Origin: Methanobacteriota archaeon
Lineage (GTDB): Archaea; Thermoplasmatota; DTKX01; GCA-020343715
DNA length: 9,120 nucleotides
Assembly (NCBI GenBank): GCA_030597775.1
Contig: JAUVRF010000046.1
Span: 1 to 9,120 of the forward strand
Reading direction: 5' to 3'
Within the stretch, counting starts at the first letter, position 1. Each line of letters opens with the position of its first letter. Made by a program: the position numbers and the translations under genes. The notes under the pieces were generated by a model. The model saw only the letters and a program-made list of their open reading frames with translations, was not told the DNA's origin and made no database searches. Positions 1-6,222 of this stretch are shown here, piece by piece.

Positions 1-2
1 CC

Positions 3-629
3 GTGGACATCGGGGAGCGTGTCATCGCGACGTCAGTGATGCTCGTCGAAGGCACCATCACCTCCCCGGGATTCCACGGCAGGGAGGTCCGCAGCATTCG
101 CAGGCATTATGCCTGGCTACGCAAACGGCTCGGGAGGAAGAAACTCCTCCGGGTCATCAAGCGTATCGGCCACACCGAGCACCGGAAGGTCAATGCCAGG
201 CTACATGTCATCGCGGCCACCCTCGTCGAACAGGCGAGGGAGATGGGCGCGGTGATCGCCATTGGCGACCTTTCCGGGATACGGAAGGGCTCGAGGGGGA
301 GACGTGTGAACCGCATCGTTAACGCGATGCCCTTCAACCGTCTCTCCACCTTCATCGAGTACAAGGCCGCCTGGGCGGGAGTGCCCGTCATCAAGGTCGA
401 TGAGGCATACTCGTCTCGCGAATGTCGTATCTGTCATCAGGACGGGAGGCGACCGAGCCAGGGTCGCTTCGTATGTACGTCCTGCGGGGAGTACAACGCG
501 GATCTAACCGGTGCAGTGAACATTGGCCGTAGGGCCTTGGCCTATATGGCCATCGCCGGGGCGCCTGGTATTGCGCCCTTGAGGGGGACCTCGAGCCCCC
601 AAGTTCAGTGCGACGGTACGTCGTGCTAA
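3..629 (+). CDS. tnpB: TnpB RNA-guided nuclease, C-terminal part (5' end outside window)
   Basis: This is the RuvC half of a TnpB protein (OrfB, IS605 family), the RNA-guided DNA endonuclease that is the ancestor of Cas12. The frame is open to the left edge, so the N-terminal half is missing. Numbering from the Val codon at base 3, the RuvC-I Asp is D2 in VDIG, and the zinc ribbon is C141-x2-C144 and C158-x2-C161. The RuvC-III Asp is D167 in NADLTGAVNI. The RuvC-II motif reads IGDLSGIRK, so the usual catalytic Glu of the EDL motif is Gly88. A nearby E134 in KVDEAYSSREC may supply it, because some TnpB groups are known to have a relocated RuvC-II Glu; that is inference. The end is intact, stopping with TAA 12 bases before the convergent stop of the surface-protein gene. 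TnpB identity is secure; activity is uncertain. Confidence 0.9.
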   Translation: MDIGERVIATSVMLVEGTITSPGFHGREVRSIRRHYAWLRKRLGRKKLLRVIKRIGHTEHRKVNARLHVIAATLVEQAREMGAVIAIGDLSGIRKGSRGRRVNRIVNAMPFNRLSTFIEYKAAWAGVPVIKVDEAYSSRECRICHQDGRRPSQGRFVCTSCGEYNADLTGAVNIGRRALAYMAIAGAPGIAPLRGTSSPQVQCDGTSC

Positions 630-640
630 ACAAATACCAG
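555..640 (+). ncRNA. Possible omega (guide) RNA scaffold / right-end hairpins of the element
   Basis: Three consecutive perfect or near-perfect stems overlap the 3' end of tnpB. They are GGGCGC/GCGCCC (559-564 with 573-578), GGGGG/CCCCC (583-587 with 596-600), and a compact hairpin at 608-626 whose core is CGACG-GTA-CGTCG extended by G-U and G-C pairs. TnpB guide RNAs are known to come from this position, with the guide lying just past the right end. The structures are seen in the sequence; that they form an RNA is inference. They could equally be DNA hairpins recognised by TnpA. Confidence 0.35.
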
Positions 641-641
641 A

Positions 642-3329
642 TCACCAATATCGCAGGAGGACTATGGCGACGGCGGTGATCACGGCTGCCCCCACCAGGA
701 TCAGGATGAAGGTCAGGGGGGTCAACCCTCCCAGCAACACCTCTCCCCCGTCGTCCGTGGGAGGTACGTAGGGCCCCTTGGCGTTGAACTTGAGCGTGGC
801 GTTGTTGTTGTCCGTCCTCGACTCCTCCGGGTAGGCGTTGATGATGTCCACGAACACGAAGTGTGGGCCTTGGTCCACCATGATGTCGAAGCCGGTGTAT
901 GCGAAGCCGTAGGAGGCGACGCCTATGTCGGGGCTGCCCTCGAGGTTCTCCGCCTCCCTTCCGTCCACGTAGAGCCTCACCGTGCACGAGGCGTTCAGGC
1001 CCCCCAGGTTCTCCACCCTCACGGACACGGTGAAGGTGGTGTTGGCGTACGGGGTGGGGTTGGACAGGGAGATGTTATCTATGGTAAGGTCCGGAAGGTT
1101 CGACACGATCACCGGCTCCACCATCCTGTTGTTCGACAGATTGGCGTCGGAGGGCTGCACGTCCACCACCTCCACGGTAAGGTCGATGACCCCCTCCTCG
1201 GTGGGCACCCAGGTGAAGGAGACGGTGATCCGGTCGTACACCGTCACGGGACGGTCCTCGATGGGCTCTCCCGTTCCGGGTTCGCCCTCCCAGGCCTTGA
1301 AGGTGCCGTTGCCCGCCGTGAAGCCCAGGTTGCGCAGGTCCACCGCGACGGTGACGTTGATGCCCACGGCCACCTTCTCCGACTCGATGCGAATGGCGAT
1401 GACGGCGAGGTCTGGCTCCAGGCTCTTGAGGACCCGGAGCTGGGTGGTGTTGGAGGCCGTGAGGTCGTTGTCGTCGGTGGTCGATGCGGAGTAGATGTAC
1501 GTCCCCTCGCCGTTCGGTGCGACGGTCGAGAGCCGGAACACACCACGGGAGTCGGACTCCTTGAAGACCAGCAGCCCGTTCGGTCCCTCGATACGGACCT
1601 GCAGCCCCTCGGCCCGGACGCCGTTGCCGTACACCAGCTCGCCCCTGACCTCGATATTCTCGTTCGGCAGCACGGTGGCAGGGTCCACGACAAGGGACAT
1701 GTCCAGGTACAACGGGGGCAGGTCGGTCACATAGAACTGCACGGACTCGATCGTGGACACATCGATGCCGTCGTCCGCCTGGACCTCGAGCAGGTGGGCA
1801 CCCGGGTCCATCCCCTCGGTGGAGATGTTGGCGCTCCACCGCGACGAGCCCTCGGCGAGCATCCACTCGCCCCCGTCTATGCGCAGGCGGACCAGCTCCA
1901 CGTTGTCATCCGCGTCGAAGGCAATGCCCGCCGCCTTGAGGACAACGTCCACGGTGTCCCCCTCCCGGGGCGACTCGATGAACACCTCGGGAGGGGTGTT
2001 GGGCTCACCGTTCTCCACCTTGACCCGGCCGGACGTCACGGGTCCGTCGGCGAAGGCGTCGGAGGCGTAGGCCTCCAGGGTGTACCACCCGTCGGGCACG
2101 GCGGTCGTGTCCCACGCGTAGGTGGGCTCCTCGGTCACGGGGAGGTCGATCCACGGCCCGCTTCCTATGCTGAGCCGGACCTGTTCCACCGGGGTGTCGG
2201 GATCTGTCACACGGAGGCGGACCAGCACGGTGCTGTTGACGTGGGTCCCGTTGGCCGGTGATATGAAGTCGGTGGTCGGCGGCACGTTCTCGACCCCGAC
2301 GAACAGGGGCACCTCAGCCTCGTCGGGGCCGACTCCCCCGTTGGAGGGATGCTCCACCATGAACCTGAGCTGGTAGGGGTCCTCCGAGTAGACCGCCTTC
2401 CAGGGGAAGCTGGCTATCGCCGAACCCTGGGCGGGGATGTCGATCCGGACCCTGTCACGGAGGACCTGGCCGTCCACGGGATGTGTGAGCTCGATGGTCA
2501 CGTTGGCAAGGTAGGCGGTGTCCCGGCCTCCGTTCAGCACGGTGCAGTTCAGGAGGGCGTCGTCGTCGTTGAGCAGGGGGTCGGGCGACCAGTGGATACC
2601 CGCCTTGGGCAGGGCCAGCTCCACCTCCGGGAGCACGGTCCAAGTGAGGTCGACGGACCCCCCCTCCCCCGTATACCACCGGGACCTCCACCCCAGCTCG
2701 ATGTCGTAGGTCCCAGGGTCAAGACCGGGATTGGAGGCCACCAGGGCGATCAGCTTCGTGACGCCGGGGGCGAGCTCGGTCGAGTTGCCGGGATTGAACA
2801 CCATCTGTATCGAGGAGTTCGAGGCATTTGCCCAGAGGAGGACCGAGTCCCTGTCGTTCCCGCCGTTGGTGACGTTGATGGCCCACGAGGTAAGGCCGTC
2901 CCTCTCCGTCGTCCTGTGGGGCTCGGGGACGGTGACGGCCATGCCCAGGGTCCGGTTCCAGGGCAGCTTGAGGTCCACCTGCTGGGTCGTGGCGGCGGTC
3001 AGGGTGATGTTGGCGTCGGTCAGGGCGCCCACGAGGGCGTAGGTCGCACGGAACTGGGCCCTCCATCCCGGGTCCCACTTGATGGCGGGCACCGTGAAGC
3101 TGTAGGCCCCCGTCTCCGGCGACACCGTAAGGTCCCAGTGCACCAGGACCTCCAGGTCGCTGTAGATCTCCAGGCTCACCGTGGCGCCCCTCACCCAAGA
3201 CGCGCCATCGCCCGTGAGGACGGAACCCTGGAGGGTCAGCGGAGAGGTCGCCCTGTCCCCCACCGCCATCGACATGACGGACGGTACGAGGAGCAGTACG
3301 ATGACTAACCAGGCCCCTAACCTTGTCAT
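642..3329 (-). CDS. Secreted, membrane-anchored surface protein with Ig-like and CARDB domains
   Basis: The 895-residue protein has an N-terminal signal sequence (about 1-22, hydrophobic core LVIVLLLVP) and a single C-terminal membrane span (about 870-893) ending in RYW, so the bulk lies outside the cell. By eye the domains are: carboxypeptidase-regulatory-like beta-sandwich (about 30-120); NEW3-like domain (about 125-235, with a WAINVTNGGNDRDS stretch); CARDB-like domain (about 240-345); two related Ig-like repeats each opening with a PP-x-ISPxxG type strand (about 350-440 and 446-535); another carboxypeptidase-regulatory-like domain (about 540-633); two CARDB repeats (about 638-742 and 746-850); and a PTDDGG linker. 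I count 19 N-x-S/T sequons, which suggests heavy N-glycosylation. No catalytic domain is seen, so an adhesive or cell-envelope role is inferred. The ATG at 3329 follows a GGAAGG ribosome site about 9 bases upstream and directly precedes the signal peptide. Confidence 0.85.
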   Translation of the reverse strand: MTRLGAWLVIVLLLVPSVMSMAVGDRATSPLTLQGSVLTGDGASWVRGATVSLEIYSDLEVLVHWDLTVSPETGAYSFTVPAIKWDPGWRAQFRATYALVGALTDANITLTAATTQQVDLKLPWNRTLGMAVTVPEPHRTTERDGLTSWAINVTNGGNDRDSVLLWANASNSSIQMVFNPGNSTELAPGVTKLIALVASNPGLDPGTYDIELGWRSRWYTGEGGSVDLTWTVLPEVELALPKAGIHWSPDPLLNDDDALLNCTVLNGGRDTAYLANVTIELTHPVDGQVLRDRVRIDIPAQGSAIASFPWKAVYSEDPYQLRFMVEHPSNGGVGPDEAEVPLFVGVENVPPTTDFISPANGTHVNSTVLVRLRVTDPDTPVEQVRLSIGSGPWIDLPVTEEPTYAWDTTAVPDGWYTLEAYASDAFADGPVTSGRVKVENGEPNTPPEVFIESPREGDTVDVVLKAAGIAFDADDNVELVRLRIDGGEWMLAEGSSRWSANISTEGMDPGAHLLEVQADDGIDVSTIESVQFYVTDLPPLYLDMSLVVDPATVLPNENIEVRGELVYGNGVRAEGLQVRIEGPNGLLVFKESDSRGVFRLSTVAPNGEGTYIYSASTTDDNDLTASNTTQLRVLKSLEPDLAVIAIRIESEKVAVGINVTVAVDLRNLGFTAGNGTFKAWEGEPGTGEPIEDRPVTVYDRITVSFTWVPTEEGVIDLTVEVVDVQPSDANLSNNRMVEPVIVSNLPDLTIDNISLSNPTPYANTTFTVSVRVENLGGLNASCTVRLYVDGREAENLEGSPDIGVASYGFAYTGFDIMVDQGPHFVFVDIINAYPEESRTDNNNATLKFNAKGPYVPPTDDGGEVLLGGLTPLTFILILVGAAVITAVAIVLLRYW

Positions 3330-3478
3330 GGCCAGGTACCTTCCGTCCTCAGGATGGCCTGGCTTGCTCTTAACCCTTGCGGGCCAGTTGGGAACGTGGT
3401 CAGCTCACCTTTGCGATACTGGTACCCAAACCTTTATGCCGATGTCGGTCTTTGTGAAAATACCGACGTGGTGATGAC
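3330..3478. promoter_or_regulatory. Divergent promoter region between surface-protein and TPR genes
   Basis: This 149-base spacer separates two genes read away from each other. On the plus side, CTTTATG at about 3432-3438 is a plausible archaeal TATA box and would place transcription start near 3460. A GGTGA ribosome site lies at 3470-3474, before the ATG at 3479. An inverted repeat GTCGGT (3444-3449) / ACCGAC (3462-3467) sits between TATA box and start codon. On the minus side, GTTAAGAG around 3368-3376 is a weak candidate box. All assignments are by eye. Confidence 0.4.
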
Positions 3479-3970
3479 ATGTCCGGAGCAGATAAGGAGA
3501 TAGCGGCCGGAGAGAGGAAGCTTGCCGATATGGATTTCAAGGCTGCCCTCTCCAAGTTCAAGAGAGCGATCAAGCTGGACCCCAAGGCGCCCGAGGCCCA
3601 CTTCGGCAAGGCGGAGGCTGCCCTGGGCGTGCCCAAGATCCCCGTCGAGGAGGTCCTCAACGACTACCAGGAGGCCATCGCCCTGGACCCCGCGAACCCC
3701 TTCTACCTGGCCCGGCTCGGTTCCTTCAGCCTGGAGGTGGGTCAGTGGGAGATGGCCGAGGAGGCCTACAACCGGGCGGCCGAGGCTGACCCCGACAACG
3801 CGTACCTCTACTACTCCGAGTTCGGCCTAGAGTACTACTACAGTTGGCTCGCCAAGCATGGTGAGGGCGCCGCCCAGGACGATATCGAACCGGTCCAACG
3901 CAAGTGCCTGGTCTATCTGGTCAGGTCCCTCGACCTTGACGAGGCCGCCGCCAAGCGGTTGCTCAACTGA
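3479..3970 (+). CDS. Small tetratricopeptide-repeat (TPR) protein
   Basis: The 163-residue soluble protein has no signal peptide or membrane segment. It has about three TPR-type helical hairpins (roughly residues 5-36, 37-70 and 73-106), shown by the A..KF..AIKLDPKAPEA, YQEAIALDPANP and A.EAYNRAAEADPDNA patterns with the repeated LDP/ADP turns. The tail after about 110 is rich in Tyr (EYYYSW) and then helical. TPR arrays are protein-binding scaffolds; the partner is unknown and no enzyme domain is attached. The ATG start is supported by GGTGA just upstream. Its stop is one base away from that of the convergent zinc protein, so the two share a 3' end but not an operon. Confidence 0.85.
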   Translation: MSGADKEIAAGERKLADMDFKAALSKFKRAIKLDPKAPEAHFGKAEAALGVPKIPVEEVLNDYQEAIALDPANPFYLARLGSFSLEVGQWEMAEEAYNRAAEADPDNAYLYYSEFGLEYYYSWLAKHGEGAAQDDIEPVQRKCLVYLVRSLDLDEAAAKRLLN

Positions 3971-3971
3971 A

Positions 3972-4181
3972 TCAGTCCATGCTCCTTGGCCCCGTCGGGT
4001 CCCCGGGACCCGGTGGCACACCCGGGCCCCTGACATCGCCCTTTCCATCAGCGCAGGCATTGCATATGATCTGGCCCGGGCGTCTGGGATGGGAGCATCG
4101 ATGGCATACCGGCCTGCCACACAGGTGGCAGCTGGTGGTCGTCGGCTTGCCGCAGTTGGAGCAGTTACGCATCATTTGCAC
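3972..4181 (-). CDS. Very small eight-cysteine zinc-binding protein
   Basis: From a GTG start the product is 69 residues. Four CxxC pairs (C7/C10, C18/C21, C26/C29, C40/C43) have spacings 7, 4 and 10, and the centre reads CHLCGRPVCHRCS. This resembles a shortened cross-brace (FYVE/RING-like) module binding two zinc ions, followed by a flexible Gly/Pro tail (GPGVPPGPGDPTGP). The open frame extends upstream to a TTG at 4220, but GAGGAG at 4191-4196 lies exactly 9 bases before the GTG at 4181, so I prefer that start; the ATGs at 4175 and 4172 are less well placed. Function is unknown: binding of RNA, DNA or protein are all possible. Regular cysteine spacing and a matched ribosome site make it a credible gene despite its size. 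Confidence 0.7.
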   Translation of the reverse strand: MQMMRNCSNCGKPTTTSCHLCGRPVCHRCSHPRRPGQIICNACADGKGDVRGPGVPPGPGDPTGPRSMD

Positions 4182-4247
4182 GGGTACGCTCTCCTCAAAG
4201 CTAATAGGGAAAGAAGGCAATTAAACCATTGGATAGGTGATAAATGA
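4182..4247. promoter_or_regulatory. Short divergent promoter region (zinc protein / DUF5611-like gene)
   Basis: This spacer of 66 bases is AT-richer than its surroundings. On the minus strand, TTTAATT centred near 4221 would start transcription near 4196, just at the GAGGAG ribosome site of the zinc protein. On the plus strand, CTAATAG near 4200-4206 is a candidate TATA box, and GGTGA at 4236-4240 is a well-spaced ribosome site (7 bases) for the ATG at 4248. The TATA boxes are weak matches. Confidence 0.35.
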
Positions 4248-4577
4248 ATGACTGTCCAGGACATCAAGCGGGGCCACTGGAAGGTCGTCGATGGAGAGGG
4301 ACTCAAGAACCTGATGGCGGAGCAGTTCGAGACTGACGTCGAGGTCACCGACGAAGGATGGCACTACGTCGAGTACGGCGCCCTCAAGCCATTGAAGGCG
4401 AAGATGCTCTCGAAGTCGGAGCTGGAGATAATCACGGTGTCCGATCCTGGGGTCACCACCGAGGGGGCCGCAGAATCCATACGCCGCTACAACACGTTCC
4501 TTGTGGCGGCGACCGGTTTCAGCTCCAAGGAGCGCAAGAAGCGCCTCAACAAGAAGGCCAAGGAAGGCAAGCTCTAG
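4248..4577 (+). CDS. Archaeal protein of unknown function, DUF5611-like
   Basis: The 109-residue cytoplasmic protein opens with IKRGHWKVVDGEGLKNLM and continues with an alternating-strand region containing HYVEYGALKPLKAKM. It then has an RRYNTFLVAATGFSSKERKKR segment and a very basic tail (KKRLNKKAKEGKL). The KRGH...GLKNLM...YGALK pattern reminds me of the small archaeal DUF5611 family, but I cannot confirm this without a profile search. The lysine/arginine-rich end could contact nucleic acid. Start ATG with GGTGA 7 bases upstream. It ends 37 bases before the convergent stop of the DUF35 gene; no clear terminator is seen between them. Confidence 0.7.
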   Translation: MTVQDIKRGHWKVVDGEGLKNLMAEQFETDVEVTDEGWHYVEYGALKPLKAKMLSKSELEIITVSDPGVTTEGAAESIRRYNTFLVAATGFSSKERKKRLNKKAKEGKL

Positions 4578-4614
4578 CCATCGGTAAGCCGGTGGGCGGG
4601 TCGCATCGCATCGA

Positions 4615-5055
4615 CTACTCCGGAGAGGCCAGGCTCTCGTCCACGCAGACCGGGAAGCAGGGCGGGGCGAACTTGTACCCGTAGTGGATGACGCCCGCCT
4701 CGCCCTCCTCGCGCACCCGACGGAACACGGGCTTGACCTCCATTCCGATCGCCACGTCCTCGGGGTCGCAGTCCACGACCTGGCCCAGAACGGTCACGCC
4801 TCCCTCGAACTCGATGATGGCCATGACGTACGGGACCTGGGCGTCGAAGCCCTTAAGCCCCTGGTGGACCACCGTGTAGGACAGGACCGTCCCCTGGGGT
4901 GGCAGGGGCACCTTCTCCATCTTGCCCACGGATCTGCGGCGGCACTTGCGGCACACCGTCCTGGGCGGGAAGTATACAAGACCGCATTGGGAACAACGGG
5001 TTGCCAGCATCCTGTAGCGAGTGTCGAACTCCCGCCAGAACCGCACCCCCGCCAT
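4615..5055 (-). CDS. Zn-ribbon OB-fold (DUF35) protein of the HMG-CoA synthase/thiolase complex
   Basis: The 146-residue protein has an N-terminal helix (FWREFDTRYRMLATR), a rubredoxin-like zinc ribbon (C21-x2-C24 and C35-x2-C38) and an OB-fold (about 50-118, TVLSYTVVHQGLKGF...VTVLGQVV). In methanogenic archaea the DUF35 protein is known to bridge acetoacetyl-CoA thiolase and HMG-CoA synthase and to help form their shared CoA-binding site. It is the last gene of the operon, with its ATG directly following the thiolase TAG, which implies translational coupling. After the usual GYKF ending there is a short extra tail containing C133 and C137 (PPCFPVC). Family assignment is strong; the bridging role is inferred from gene order. 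Confidence 0.9.
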   Translation of the reverse strand: MAGVRFWREFDTRYRMLATRCSQCGLVYFPPRTVCRKCRRRSVGKMEKVPLPPQGTVLSYTVVHQGLKGFDAQVPYVMAIIEFEGGVTVLGQVVDCDPEDVAIGMEVKPVFRRVREEGEAGVIHYGYKFAPPCFPVCVDESLASPE

Positions 5056-6222
5056 CTAGGCCACCTCCAGGATATGAACGGCGACGGTGGCACCCGTTCC
5101 GCCCACGTTGTGGGCCAGACCCACACGGGCGTCGGCCACCTGCCGGCCCTCGGCCCTGCCCTTGAGCTGGTCGTAGATCTCAACGATCTGGGCAATACCG
5201 GTAGCGCCCGGCGGGTTGCCCCGGGCCTTGAGGCCGCCGGAGGTGTTGACCGGCATGTCGCCGCCCAGGGCGGTGACGCCCTCCTCCGCCAGTCGGCCGC
5301 CCTGGCCGGGCTCGGCCAGGCCCAGGTCCTCGAGGGCGATGATCTCGGCGATGGTGAAGCCGTCGTTCACCTCCATGAGGTCCATGTCCGCAAGCTCCTT
5401 GCCTGCCTGTGAGAGGGCTCCCTGGACGGCAAGCCTGGTGGCCCGCTGGGAGGTGATGGACCAACGGTCGTGGAGCGCCAGGGTGTCCGACGCCTGGGCC
5501 GAACCCCGGATGATCACCGGTTCGTCGGTGATCTCCTTGGCACGCTCCAGGGTGGTCAGCACGACCGCAGCGCCCCCGTCGGATATGGGCGAGCAGTCGA
5601 GCACGCCCAGGGGTTCTGCGACGCGGCCCGCGCCCAACACACGCTCGACCGTCAGCTTGTTGCGGCACTGGGCCTTTGGATTGCCCGAGCCGTGGGCGTG
5701 GTTCTTGACGGCCACGTGGGCCAGCTGCTCGGGTGTGGTCCCGTGATCGTGCATGTGGCGTCTGGCCATCATGGCGTACAGGGATGCCAGGGTGGCTCCG
5801 AAGAACACCTCCCACTCCTGGTCGGCGGCGAATGACATGGTCTCCTCCGCGTCCCGGTCGGAAACATCGGTCATCTTCTCGGCACCCCCCACCATCACCA
5901 CGTCGTGGGCTCCCGATGCGACGGTCAGGTAGGCCTGTCTCAGGGCGAGGCTCCCGGTGGCACCACCGGCCTCGACCCGGGTCGCGGGGATGCCGCGGTC
6001 GGCCAGGCCGGCATGGTCGGCGATGAGGGCGCCGATGTGCTCCTGCTGGATGAACCTGCCCGCGGACATGTTGCCCAGGAAGAGGGCCTCGACGTCCTCG
6101 GTCTCCATCCCGGCGTCCATCAGGACCAGCATGCCGCTCTCCAGGCCGATGTCCCGGAGGGATCGGTCCCAGAGCTCGCCGAACTTGGTCATTGCGGCTC
6201 CAACGATCGCAACCTCTCTCAT
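5056..6222 (-). CDS. Thiolase-family protein lacking the catalytic residues (probable pseudoenzyme)
   Basis: The 388-residue product is full length and collinear with archaeal acetoacetyl-CoA thiolases, as shown by GNMSAGRFIQQEHIGALIAD, ADQEWEVFFGATLASLYAMMARRHMH, SPISDGGAAVVL and HNVGGTGAT. In active relatives this enzyme condenses two acetyl-CoA and passes acetoacetyl-CoA to HMG-CoA synthase. Here, however, the nucleophile motif VEAxCASG reads VEAGGATG (Gly87, codon GGT). The HDCF motif reads NDGF (286-289), and GHPxGATG reads GNPPGATG (Asn336). Asn in place of the first motif His is tolerated in classical NEAF thiolases, but losing the Cys, the acid/base Cys of HDCF and the GHP His should abolish condensation. 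There is no frameshift or internal stop. Its ATG overlaps the HMG-CoA synthase stop (ATGA) and it abuts the DUF35 gene. A structural or CoA-binding role in the complex is the inferred function; a different chemistry is possible. Confidence 0.9.
   Translation of the reverse strand: MREVAIVGAAMTKFGELWDRSLRDIGLESGMLVLMDAGMETEDVEALFLGNMSAGRFIQQEHIGALIADHAGLADRGIPATRVEAGGATGSLALRQAYLTVASGAHDVVMVGGAEKMTDVSDRDAEETMSFAADQEWEVFFGATLASLYAMMARRHMHDHGTTPEQLAHVAVKNHAHGSGNPKAQCRNKLTVERVLGAGRVAEPLGVLDCSPISDGGAAVVLTTLERAKEITDEPVIIRGSAQASDTLALHDRWSITSQRATRLAVQGALSQAGKELADMDLMEVNDGFTIAEIIALEDLGLAEPGQGGRLAEEGVTALGGDMPVNTSGGLKARGNPPGATGIAQIVEIYDQLKGRAEGRQVADARVGLAHNVGGTGATVAVHILEVA

Larger units (their letters stand above)
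1..640 (+). mobile_element. 3' part of an IS200/IS605 (IS1341-type) element
   Basis: The C-terminal half of a TnpB gene runs off the left edge and is followed by a cluster of hairpins typical of the right end of this transposon group. No TnpA gene is visible, but most of the element lies outside the window. The exact right end cannot be fixed: IS605-type elements make no target duplication and have no inverted terminal repeats. The limit near 640 is an estimate, bounded by the stop of the next gene at 642. Confidence 0.5.

Noticed and set aside
861..2261. Long plus-strand open frame (466 codons) antisense to the surface-protein gene
   Set aside because: Its His/Gly/Val-rich translation has no recognisable domain. 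It arises from the GC-biased third positions of the real minus-strand gene, which has a signal peptide, domains and a membrane anchor.
5056..6222. Thiolase as an ordinary decaying pseudogene
   Set aside because: There is no stop, frameshift or deletion over 388 codons, structural motifs are preserved, and the tight coupling with both neighbours is intact.
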